From the NCBI GenBank assembly GCA_037367405.1, contig JAZKJV010003268.1:186001-250000 (forward strand): a stretch of DNA of 64,000 nt, given 5' to 3'. The translations under genes and the position numbers were made by a program. Positions 26,301 through 38,300 of this stretch are shown piece by piece. The notes below the pieces were generated by a model that was given only the letters and a program-made list of their open reading frames with translations, had not been told where the DNA came from and did not search any database. The stretch's first letter is position 1. Each line of letters starts with the position of its first letter. Source of the DNA: Ottelia alismoides (taxonomy: Eukaryota > Streptophyta > Magnoliopsida > Alismatales > Hydrocharitaceae).

Positions 26301-29300
26301 GAGGCTCCAGATATTCCTCACAGCTTTGTCATGGCAGAAGCCTTAATCTGAAGCTTCCCCTGTGCTACCTTTGCTCTCCAGGAAGGAATGGCTTGTTAAA
26401 AATTTAATCGAACTTCTCTCTAGAAAAATGTAAATCCCAATCGATAGATGGAGATCGTTGCGAATCTTAGCTTGATTGAGAGGCCCACAGGAGGGTGTTT
26501 CAGATTGTTAACCAGCTCCTTAAAATCCTCAAAGATCGGAGAAGATGTGCATTGGGGAGCATCATCCCCCAGTTGCCTTCTAAATCGCCCAAGGGGGCGC
26601 TCCAATTCAGTTTGGGTTTTGGTTTTGGGTTTACGCAGGGAAGTTGAATCCCACAAAAAAATAAAAAAAGAAATGAGACACTTGAGTTGAACTTCAGTTT
26701 TGTGTTTCACAAGATCGTCCCCATGCAAAACCTTATTAGTTCCCATATATGGGAGGGGATGTGCTTATAAAGGAAAATAATACTTAAATCAAATCGTAAT
26801 TGAACTCTAACTGCTGTACTCATAGTAGACTTATAATTTTTATTGAATAGTCAGTTCCATTATAAATACTGGAGATCCATAAATTGGTCTTAGTTTAATT
26901 ATTGAAATAATAAAAAGAATGGTCTCAAAACGAGTGATAACTGCCAAGTCCCCAATTAGAGTAAACCCCACATTTTGGATCGCATTAGGTATGACAGCGC
27001 TGAGTGGTGGTTGCCAGTTTGCAATAGTGGCAAAGTTGGGCATTTGATAAGAGGAGACAATTGATTACGACAAATCACGGAATTGACCATGGTGTCATTT
27101 CTTGCCACGAAGCCATTAACACTGGTGATGGTTGGTGAGAGCAGTGTTGGAGTGGTGGCTTTAGATGTGGGTGTGATTGTTAACTTCGTGCATGTGAGGT
27201 CATTCCTTTTTTGAGATGAGTGGTATTGGTTTCTTGGTGGTTCATGACATCGAAAGGTGACGGAGGTAACAATTGGTTAATGAGTGGTGTTGGAGATGTT
27301 GGTGGAGAGGTGACGTCAACAAATGCTTGGTTGTGATGGCAGATGTGATTCTAGGCAAGGAAAGCAAAGCATGCATGTAATGATTTAGTGGTTCTAATGC
27401 TACATGGGACTAGTCCAAAAAGGGGGATGATGATAATGCTTTGGGTTGGTGAGGGGTGGAGAGGTGATGTCATCAAGTGCATGTAGGGATGTTGATGTGA
27501 TTGGTCACGAGCAAAGTGAAGTAGGGTTGGAGTGGTTTTGTGAAACCTTAGTTGCATTGGCCGAGTTAGAGGAGGCGAGATAGCAGTGGTGCTTGAGGTC
27601 AGGGAGTTGCGGTTGTGAGTTTAGGTTTTGATTTGTGAAGTGATTATTTGGTGGGGTTTTTGATTTTCTTAGTAGGGAAAGGGAAGAAGGAATAGGAATG
27701 GTGAATAATTGGGAGAGGGGGCTAGAAAAAAGATGAAAGGACAAGGGAAGGGAAACACAATGTGAAAAATAGATAAATAACTGAGGATTAGTAAGGGAGA
27801 GGGAGTAGAATAATGAATTGAGGGTGAGTGTAGAATGATCAAGGTAGGGACCCTAGGAATGTGCTGATGCCTTCTCTTATATAGGCTTCTTGATGGCTTT
27901 TAATCACGATAATAATACGAGAACGCCCACTTGTGAAGATGACTTGGTGCTCTTTTACCAAATGGCAATGTTAGAAAGTTATGGAAAAATTTTCAAATGG
28001 GTGAGAAGAGAGGAACTTGGAGCAAGGAAATGAAGAGGAGCATGCCTAGCTGTGTGAATGGGGGAAGAAGAAACGTCCATTACAAAAGGAATATGCTGCT
28101 TTTATTTAAGGAATTTACCTTTTTCAAAAATAAATTTATTAAAAAAGCCCTTTTTAAAGAAGAATCATCTCATATGAAAGATATATCCAAAGATCGTGGC
28201 CTTTGATTTTACAAAAAATAGCAGTCTTTTTTATTAATACTATTTTTTTAGCGTTGTGGATCCCACCTCGAGAGACCACCCTTTTCCTTCTCCAAAAAAA
28301 TGTATCGGCTGCATGGATTCTTATCAAATTCATGTTGATAATCCGGATATTTTTTATGTTGGTCATCGGCTACCTAACACAACCCCCCCTCAAGGAGGGA
28401 TTTGAACCCTGGTCTTTGAGGTGGTAGGCACACTATTTATTAGATATTGGGGGTCAATGAGGCTTGTGTGGATTATAATGTAAACGGGAATCATGTTCAT
28501 GGATTTTCACCATGCAAATAGGATCTGTTCATGGATTTTCACCATGCAATTAGGATCTTTTCCATCCTATTTTTTGAAATAATGCATAATCCCATGTTAG
28601 TGGTCCCTCTAAGGATAGTGAAACACCTATTTTCTCAACAATGATTGTGTTAATATAAGCATATTTTTATATTATTTAACTATTTCTTCTTCATACATGA
28701 TATGTTGATGATCTGCTATCTGTTTGTGGCTCTTTTTTTCTGCCTCCAACCAATGTGCAATATTCATAAAAAGGGACCTTTTGATGATGCCAAATTTGTG
28801 TATGCATGTTTTGTTATGGTTTTTGAACACTCTGCTTGATGTCAATGTTTTCACTGTTCCAGAGAGTTACAGATATGGCATTTTTTGCTGAGGATGTGCA
28901 CCTTTTGGCCAGGTATTTTCCTGCTTGCTCTTTTATTTGTTATATAACGTTTCATTTTTGGTCGAGTTTTGAAAAACTTTCCCACATTTTGAGCTACAGT
29001 GCAAGTTCAGATGGTAGAATTTTCATTTGGAAGATCAACGAGGGCCCTGATGATTCTGACAAGCCGCAGATAACTGAGAAAACTATTGTTGCTATACAGA
29101 TAGAGACAAACGAGCAATCAGTCCATCCACGCGTTTGTTGGCACTGCCATAAGCAAGTAATTGGAGTTGATTTGTCACTGCTTTCAATTAGTCTTCCTTG
29201 TGCACTAATTTTTCTTTGAGGAAGGGTTGAGCAATTCTTTGCTTCGGCTAATCGATACACAAATTTTGCAGGAGATTTTGGCTATTGGTATTGGAAATCT

Positions 29301-32300
29301 TGTGCTAAAAGTTGATACAACCAAAGTGGGAAAAAACGAATCTTTTACTTCAGAAATGCCTCTGCAATGTTCCGTGGAGAAGTTAATTGATGGTGTTCAG
29401 CTGGTAGGCAAGCATGAAGGAGAGGTGACTGATTTATCGATGTCGCAATGGATGACTACTCGTTTAGTATCTTCATCAAGAGATGGAACGGTTTGTTCTC
29501 TTTCTCACATTTACCATGTTTGGTCACTTTGTGCTCATGATCTTAATTATATACTTTGGATAACTTGTGTGGTAGAAAAATATCTGAGTTGTTTTCCGAC
29601 TTTCTGAATTCCATTCAGTTACTTTTGATATGCACACTGATGTTTACAGAAGCCATCTTGAGTTAGCAGATGATTCGCATACTGGTATTTTTATAAGCAT
29701 CTCCTGAAGATTACAAGTCTATATGTAACTATTTATATGTTACAACTTTTTATTACAATTTACCTTGATATGGTTGTACGCTCTTGCGGAGTTTAATTTT
29801 AGGTGATGGAAAGTTAGGGTTAGGTGTTTTGCCTTGTATCAAATCACTTTAGCTGATTTATTTTTGTTAACAATCAAAACGAGTAAGCCCATTTTAATCT
29901 TGTTGAAGGTAAAGCTTAACTATGCTAATATAAATAAATTGTCAAATTTGAAGAAAACTATTTTGATGGGAGGTTCTGAATACATTGAATTATATGATAA
30001 ACACATCTTATTCTAATTTCGCTCCTTAGACAATGAACTTGGACAGCCACATCATCAAACCAAATGACACTTAGCATTAAGGCATTGGAAACACTGATAG
30101 ATGACTAACGTCAAGCTGTCCAATATATCATGTATATGTTAAACGATAAAATATCAGTAAGCAGCTATAAACAACATATGTGAGGTTTGTTTTGCCTTAA
30201 TAAATCCGGTCATATGATTAAATGAAGGCTTCTAAACCCAACATCCAAGACACATAAATTAATGGAGGTGCTTGGGGAATATGTTGCAAGGCATGGAACG
30301 GTACCTCGCCTTGAGGTTTACACCTCCCCACCTCGAAGTGACATTTTCTCATGCCTTTTTTTTTGAAAAATATGCTTCCAAGCGGGTGAAGTGTACACCT
30401 TGAGATGCTTTTCAAGGAATCCTTAATTGAGACTATAGCCTTGACTGGCTTGTGTGGCATGCGTAGCTCTGTTTGGCTGATGCATTCTAGAGGCATCGTG
30501 GTGCTATTGAGGTGCATCCTCAGTTTAAAGGGTATGTAGCATCGGATGTTTGTTAAAGCTCTTGCAGTTTGATGCCTGGAGCACTGCATTTGTAAGAACT
30601 CTATTGCTACTCGTGAGAAGGTCCTCAACTGCTCACCTCAAGCTCCCCCTTAAAACCTCTACCATCTCAATCATGTGAATCCCTCGTAGCCACAAATGTT
30701 TTGTTGGATTTTATTCAGATTTTTAATCTATAATGTCAATCACAGTTGAGCATGCAAAGACATTGTTTGTGAATTGGTCTATATAATTGTGATACTATGA
30801 ATATTTTTATGTAGTAGGTGTACACCCAAATAAAAATTTAGATTTTAAAAGTTCAACTAAATAGTATCAAATTCTGATTTCACTTCTAATTCTGAAGTTT
30901 TTCCTGGATTTTGGATTTAAATTTAACATGCAAAGACATTTTTGGATTAGTATATTTAAGTACGATACTGTGAATATTTGAATAGTAAGGTGTCCACAAA
31001 AGAAAATGTAGATTTTAAAAGTTTTTAACTTTAAATTAGTATTACATCTCTTCTAAAAAACATCATCAAATCTGAATTAACTCTTAACTACGAGCTCTTT
31101 CTTCTTGAATTTGGATTCGAATTTAGTTTTGGATTTATATAGTGCAATTTGTTCATTGCAATAGTAACTATTTTTTTAATTATGATTTCTGTAGTGCAAG
31201 TTGTACATTTCAACATGGATTTGAGCAAACATTTGGATTTGTTGGGGCATTCCCTACTCGCAACACATTACATAGCGTGAATGCAATGGGAAGTTGGCAA
31301 GGGCTGCTACATCGCTGTCTGTATATAGTTCAAATTTTGCAAATGTTCTCGCATGAGAAACAATGAAACACATGCGAGTAAATAAGCTAGTTCCGCTGCA
31401 TTGCCACCGGGAGGGGGTTGCTTGTAGATTTTCAAAAATATCTCATCCCTTGTTTTAGGGGATCCAATTGACGAGGAATCCCGAACCCTCTTTAGGGTTT
31501 TTCCTCCCTTCCAAGAGCGACGACGGCAACGGGTTGGCAGTGGTTGGAGTTGGGGCCGACGCCTCTTCTTAACATGTGCACGACGACAACAACTTCCCCG
31601 ACGAAAGAGGTGGCGACGATAACGGGCTGAATCGGGAAGCCTTAACCGGCAACGGTGAGCCGAATCAGGAGACCCTAGGTGGCAGCCGCGTCGGGAATGA
31701 AGGTGTTGGCGGCATCGGGTAGGGAGGTGGAGAGGGAGGGCGGTGGCATGGGTGGTGGGGATGGGGGTGGGAATGGTAGATGGCGGCAGTGTGGGGTCGA
31801 GTTGGAGGGGTAGCAGGGGGAGGTGGAGCTGCGGAAGGGAGATGGTGTACTGGAGGGTGGACGGGTCTTTGGAGAGAGTGGTGATGCAGCGTGGATCCGA
31901 AATATAGGGCCACCTATTTATTTAAATTTTATCGGTCAATTTCGTTTACGTTTATTTAAGTTGTCGTGTCTTTAATTAAATAAGCGAGATCGCCTGTGAT
32001 CTCCAATAATTAGTGGTCGATGCGAATTTCAAATCCGTCGGTTAATTAGTTAGAGTCATTTTAGGATAATGGGTTGTCAATTTAAATTAGTTCTATTTTG
32101 TAATATCATCCCTCCTATATAAAGGGATGATGGTCCACTGTTTTGAGACAATCAAGTATTAATGAAAAGTTGATATTTTATCTCCCTCTCTATTTTCTCT
32201 CCTCTCTCAACGTGGTCTTCACGGTTCTTCTTCTTCGACCCCTCGTTTCCGACGAGTTTTCTTCTTCTCAACCTCTCCTTTTCTCCACCGAAATTCCACT

Positions 32301-35300
32301 GCCCAAATTATTTTAATTATCAACGTCGATGCCGAACCGTTTTGCATCAATTGGTATCAGAGCATGGCAACCGAATCGTCCCTACGATTCGACGATCCCG
32401 TCACGTATTGGAAGATGCAATTTGATTTGAGTTGCCTATCTCATGATTCGCGTATACGCGTACGTCGACATAAGTTCAAGCGACGTCTTGATTCAAGCCT
32501 CAAAGTCCAAGAATGGTTGGACACGCAAATCGACGAAGATCTCGCTGTCCACGACGAGAAGCTCGTTGTCAACGAAGAATCCGCCGCTGTCCCAGCCGTT
32601 TTAGAAAAAAAAATCGAAGAAACAATGGCTGTCCCGAAGGTTTCAGGTCAAGCCCCATCACCACCAGCGTCCCCGATGGCAGCCCCGACCCTTCCAGCGG
32701 TTTCCCCGGCCAACAGACCCTCGCCGCAGCCCCGCGACTCTCTCCCACAACCCCGACAATCCCAACCCAACCCACAACCTCGCCAGCACCTTCCCCCACC
32801 CCCGCAAAGCTGGCAGCCCAGAACACAACATCCGCCAGCACCCCCCCCCCTCTCGCCTGCGCCTCCTCCTCCCGGCACCAACCCACCCCTTCCCACGCCC
32901 CCTCCTCATCCTGCGATCCCACGACCCCTTCCTCGCCACCCACCTTTCCCTGCCACCCCCTGCGCCTCCCCTTCTCCGGACCCTACTCGCCCCCGCCGCC
33001 TCCCATCCCCTCTTCCCTCGCCGCCCGCCGACCTTCCACCCCCCTTCTTCTCCCCTTGGCCCGCGCACCCTCAAGCCACGATCCCCGCGCGCCCCACTGC
33101 GCCGCCCCCCACACCCGATTCCCTCCCTCACCTCTCCCCTCCCGGGTACCCCCTCTCCCGCGCGTTGCTCGCGCAACTCAGCCCCCCCCCCCCCCCCACC
33201 AATCGCCGCTAACCTCCTGCCGACCCCCCTCTCCTCGTCGTTGCCGAGGCCGCCTCCCTTCCCGTGCGCCCGCCCTCACGAGTTCGCCGCCCCTGCTCGC
33301 GTCTTATGCGCAACAGGAACAGGCAAGCCCTAATCGGGGTCCCGATGAATGCGGAAATTGCATCCCACCACATGTGGGATTGGAGGTTATTTTGGAAAAT
33401 TTACAAAAAAGTTCCCCCCTGACAAGAATTTTTACAGAAAGGACCAAGTGCAGGGTAAACCATGTTATGTAGGTATTGTAGTTGAAGGGATATGAAAATT
33501 GCGCCCAGGCCCCTGGCTGCAAAAATATTTAAAGAAGAAGGCTGCAAATCAAAAATCTGGGGACCCTCCTTATACAAATAGGACTTGGACCTTGGGCTTC
33601 CCTTATATAAGGACCCCATGGCTTCATTCCTTGAACACATCTCCTCTTCTCCTCTCCTTGTGCCATTGCTTCACTATGGATTCTCCAAGGGCCATATTAT
33701 TCATGCCTCATCAATTTTTCAATCATCACAATGAGGAGGCAAAATTCCAGAAGACGCCGCCGTTTGCGCCACACATGTTCTTCAAACTCGACGGTCGCGT
33801 CACCCACGCCCGCGTATGGACTCCGCCGTTCGCTCCACACCAATTCTTCCAGAAGATAAATGAGCACGCCGATTCGTCCTCCAAACCTGCAGATCCAGCA
33901 ATTCGTCGGGAGACGAATTTTTAAGGCGGAGGAGAGTTGATGCAGCGTGAATCCGAAATATAGGGCCACCTATTTATTTAAATTTTATAGTCAATTTCGT
34001 TTACGTTTATTTAAGTTGTCGTGTCTTTAATTAAATAAATGAGATCGTCTGTGATCTCAATAATTAGTGGTCGATTCGAATTTCAAATCCGTCGATTAAT
34101 TAGTTAGAGTCATTTTAGGATAATGGGTTGTCAATTTAAATTAGTTTCTATTTTGTAATATCATCCCTCCTATATAAAGGGATGAGGGTCCAATGTTTTG
34201 AGACAGTCAAGTATTAATGAAAAGTTGAGATTTTATCTCCCTCTCTATTTTCTCTCCTCTCTCAACGTGGTCTTCACGGTTCTTCTTCTTCGACCCCTCG
34301 TTTCCGACGAGTTTTCTTCTTCTCAACCTCTCCTTTTCTCCACCGAAATTCCACCGCCCAAATTATTTTAATTATCAACGTCGACGCCGAATCGTTTTGC
34401 ATCAAGTGGCCAAGATGACCGAAGGGGAGGCGGAGGAGACAACATTGACGAGGAGGAGGAGAACGATACATGGACAAGGTGGTGGGAGAAGGGGCTGAGT
34501 GGCGGAAGGGGACCGCAATGGGGGTTTTGGTGGTAGTGGGATAAGCGAACGCTAGGGAGGGGTTGTGTCCAGTGGGATGTTGCAAGGGGCTATGAAGGGG
34601 TCGAATGCACAGGGGAGGCGAGGAGGGGGTGTGACTCGTGTGAGGGGGCTGGGGTGAGTGGAAATGGCAGCGAAGTCGGTTCCTCCCATGGAGGAAAATC
34701 TGAAACTTGCTGGACAACAGACATAGATGCATTTTTTCTTTGTTTTCTTCATTATTGCCCTCAAACTCACCTTGGACCACTTCTTCTACTGGAGATGGCG
34801 GTGGGGGTTCTGAAACCTCCTGGACAATAGCTTTACAACGTTTTTGGCAGCATTTTCCTCTAGATGTCACGTCAATGCTTCAACATTCCGCGGCTCACGC
34901 ATTTATCTCGCCAAAGCTTGCATATCTGCACACACTTGGATCATGTCAAATAAGTTTTTTTATCCTAAGCACGCTATGCACGGTTCGTTGAACGAGATTT
35001 TTTGGTTGTACATCTGCACAAGCCTCTGGATGGATCGTCAGATCATGTGGACGATCTGAGGGCCATGCTCTGATACCAATTGATGCAAATTAGAATTTTG
35101 TAATGGTGGAAAAATATTTTGATGGTGGAAAATATTTGGTGGAGAAGAAATTGGAGGGATGAAGAAGAGAAAACTCGTCGGTTGCGAGAGATTTGGGGAA
35201 GAGAATTGCATAGATTGCGTGGAGGGAGAAGGGATAGGGAGAGAGATATGTGATAAATCTGAAATTGATTTCAACTTGAACCGTCTTAAACAAATGACTA

Positions 35301-38300
35301 CTATCCCCTTTATATTAGAGGGTGGGATTAAAAAAATAGAAATAAAATTAAAAATTCAAATCTAACTTATCCTAATCGACTCTACCTAATTTAACTGTCT
35401 AATTAATTAAACCGAGATCACATGTGATCTCGTTATTTTAAATAAAAATGCGACGGACTTAATAAATTACTTGACCAAAATTTTATTAGCGGAATAAAAA
35501 TAAAACTATATTTATTTGTAGCACGCTGCGTCACCTTTGTCTTAACTTTATTAAGGAGGAAAAGATTATTGCTCGATGACCCCTCCACCCCATCGATGAG
35601 TGAGTAAATTCTTATTCTCATGGGCCCGAGTTTAAGGCAACCATATCGAGTTCATGGAATGGCTAGGCACATGAAAGGACTTGTAAAAGTAAGGTTGGTC
35701 TCGATAAGGTTCGTTAGCCTAGGTAGTGCAAGATATGCCCTCTCTAGCCAAGGGGGAACTGGTTTGAGATCCCACAAGGCATACACATACACCAAAGGGT
35801 TCTCGAGGGTGAGGGTGACCGCTGATTAGTTAGAAAGACCATCAGGGGAAAACCCGAGGTTAGGTATAATAATATCAATATTTCATTTCTTTGGAGGACA
35901 ATCAAGAAACCCCTTTATATTTTCATATCTCGTTAGAGAAAATGTCAGCAAGTTAGATTCGAGATCCCGCAAGGTGTACACATGCTATTTGTATTTTGCA
36001 TTCCTTCATCATCAAGGTTAAAATGGATTCTTGTGTATATCAATTTTTAATGCACATAGACTTGTTGCATATATTGTAGTACTCATAAAACGAAGCCTTT
36101 CCTTAATACTCCTTTTCTAACTAAACAGGTGTGTATTTTTATCCCATTTATCGATTTAGGACTGGTAAAACCGTTATTTTTTATTTGTTATATATCCTTT
36201 TTCTAGAGTTGGCCAAACGAGATTGATATCAATATTGTAAGTCCCATCAACACTTTCTTTAAATAGCAAGGCGGTAGGTGGCTTGAGTGTGTTTTATGTA
36301 ATCTCCAAGAGCTTGAGCTCTTCCTTCTCCAGTAATGCATTGTAAGCGAACGATTCATCTGCAAAGTGCATCTTAGGAATACCCTCCCTATGACGTATGT
36401 TCATTTGTGTGATGCTTATGTGGTTATGTTTTTGTCCCTGGCAATTTCTTCTTTATGTTAGTGGGCTCCTCACTCACACTGCTAGATGGACTAATCTGTG
36501 ATTGTTGATGCCATCTGAACACCTTTCATTAAGAGCTTGTGGTGCTTCCCAAAACCTCTTTCGATTGAGTCTTGCCATCCTCTTGCCCAATTGAAAGAAT
36601 TCATGAAAGTTGCCGAGGTTTTGCTCAAGGCACTTGCTTGCAGAAGCAAGATATCACAAGAAGATTGCTGATGGTACACTGAATGATGAAAGTGAAAAAG
36701 CATTTGAGAGTATCAAGTTCTTCACAGTATTGAGATCATACTTTTCTTTCTTTCCCAGCCTACTTCTCAATGATGTATACATGGAGGGGAAGTTATAAAG
36801 CTCGGCTCGACACTTGCAGAGAGGGATTGGTGCTTTAGGAGGGGGATCGATGCTTGTGAAGAGGGAAGAGAAAACTTGGATCAACGTTGAAGGCAGAAAA
36901 AATTAAAGAGTTTGGATTCAAAAATCAATAGCTTTTAGGCTCAATTCTCCTTTGAAGCCAATGGTTAACTTAGCTGGATTTTGGTTCCTAATTTTTTTTG
37001 AAGAAAAAAAGGGTGCAGAGACAGGAGTCACCACAAGCAGGAATATATTAAAATTAAAACGACTTGGTTCCTATTTTTTCAGACTAACTGATTAGAGTCG
37101 GGGTCATTTATCCCAAATGGGTCAACTTTATGGGGATCAAAACCTAAAACTGTTTATACATACATGTAACTCTGTTAAACAGAGATTTGCTTGTGCAATA
37201 TCCGACACTACTGGACACATGCACATATTTGTAAACCCTCTTAAGTACTTTACAGGGACACTTCCTCATATTTGAAAACCGGCTAAGTATTTTTCACGGT
37301 CAATTGCACGTATTTGAAAACCGGCCAAGTATTTTAAGTATCTATTTAGTTGGATTAATATTTTGTTGGCTTTCTTTTATCTTTCAATTTAATTAATTCG
37401 TTTGATTTTCGTAAGCATGGTTGAAATATTTTTTTCTCATATTGTTCTTAATACGCAGTCTTCTTTTCTGTCTTGTTCTTCCTCCTCCCCATGCTCCCAC
37501 ATCTGAGAGAAACAGTTGCGGTTTCCTATCCCGTGTCGGGGGTGAGCATACTTGAAATCAGTGAGAAGTGGAAACCCAAACTTCACATATTCTGTATGTC
37601 TTCTTAAAATAGCTATTGCTTTACACAAGATTGTGACAGGAGTAAATTCTCTCTCTATCGGAGAGGCAACTTCTCTCTCATGAGTGGACCATTTATCAGC
37701 TTGAAATCATCAAGTATTAAGGATGTTAATTAGTTAAATAATGAAAAGCATGGTTTAGAATCGTGGTATGTAGATTCATTTGGATAGATTTTAGTAACTA
37801 TGCGGTATACATGTGGAATGCGTGGGGATGCAGGTTTGTGCGATTTTGCATTTTTTTATTTTACATAAATGTCAACTTATGATTTTGACAAAATCATGTA
37901 AACATGACATATATAAGCATTGATCTTCTTAATACAAGGTAACAATAATTTTGTTTTCAAAACAAGTAAATCTTAAATTGTAGCAGTAATTTTACTCACA
38001 GGTCTATGGATTTATGTGCCTCTATGTTTTTTTTATTAATGTTATTGAAGTTCCTTTGTAATGCTTATCTATATTTTTCAAACAAGACTTTATGATCTGC
38101 AAGAAATACCCAAAACCATTAGCGTTCCTGCTTAGATATGGAAACTTGCATGCTACTATTTGTATCTCTGCTCTTTTGGGCATTTTATAGATATCGTTTG
38201 ATTCCAACATGATTTTGAAGCCAGTTTGGAGAGATTGGACCAAATTAGTTACAAGATTAAAACTGACTTGTAAACCATATCAAAACCTTTTTTTATCATC

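Larger units (their letters stand above)
31882..34404 (+). mobile_element. Young 2.5-kb LTR retroelement without pol (TRIM/LARD-like)
   Basis: The LTRs at 31882-32349 (468 bp) and 33938-34404 (467 bp) are nearly identical and bounded by perfect AGTGG duplications (31877-31881, 34405-34409). Right after the 5' LTR is ATTGGTATCAGAGC, the Met-tRNA primer site. GGCGGAGGAGAG precedes the 3' LTR. Inside is one gag-like open frame and no protease, integrase, RT or RNase H. It must use another element's enzymes. LTR identity says it is the youngest LTR insertion in the window. Confidence 0.9.
31440..35533 (-). mobile_element. Older nonautonomous LTR element, split by a younger relative
   Basis: Its 5' LTR lies at 35081-35533 on the minus strand, starting TGACGCAGCGTGC and ending ATTTGCATCA. 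Directly after it is the primer site ATTGGTATCAGAGC (35067-35080, reversed). The interior (35066-34410 and 31881-31440) codes a broken Pro-rich, Ser-rich protein like that of the young element. No 3' LTR was found on the left, so the element is truncated. The young element has landed inside it in the opposite direction. Confidence 0.65.

Noticed and set aside
26420..26746. Minus-strand 108-codon frame in intron 1
   Set aside because: No known domain, no neighbouring exons and no second copy. Not enough support for a gene.
28140..28200. Additional VCS exon just before exon 2
   Set aside because: Exon 1 and exon 2 already join in phase with the conserved protein. No extra conserved residues are missing there.
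33181..33197. C-run as a structural motif (i-motif or similar)
   Set aside because: Could be a sequencing length artefact in an already Pro-coding stretch; nothing else supports a function.
32513..33472. 319-codon frame overlapping the gag-like ORF
   Set aside because: Starts inside the other frame and is Pro/Ser-rich throughout. The frame that begins right after the primer site is the better candidate.
36610..36798. Possible captured exon (reads [20 protein letters not shown])
   Set aside because: Protein-like composition but only 62 codons, no splice sites that fit, and no family I can name.
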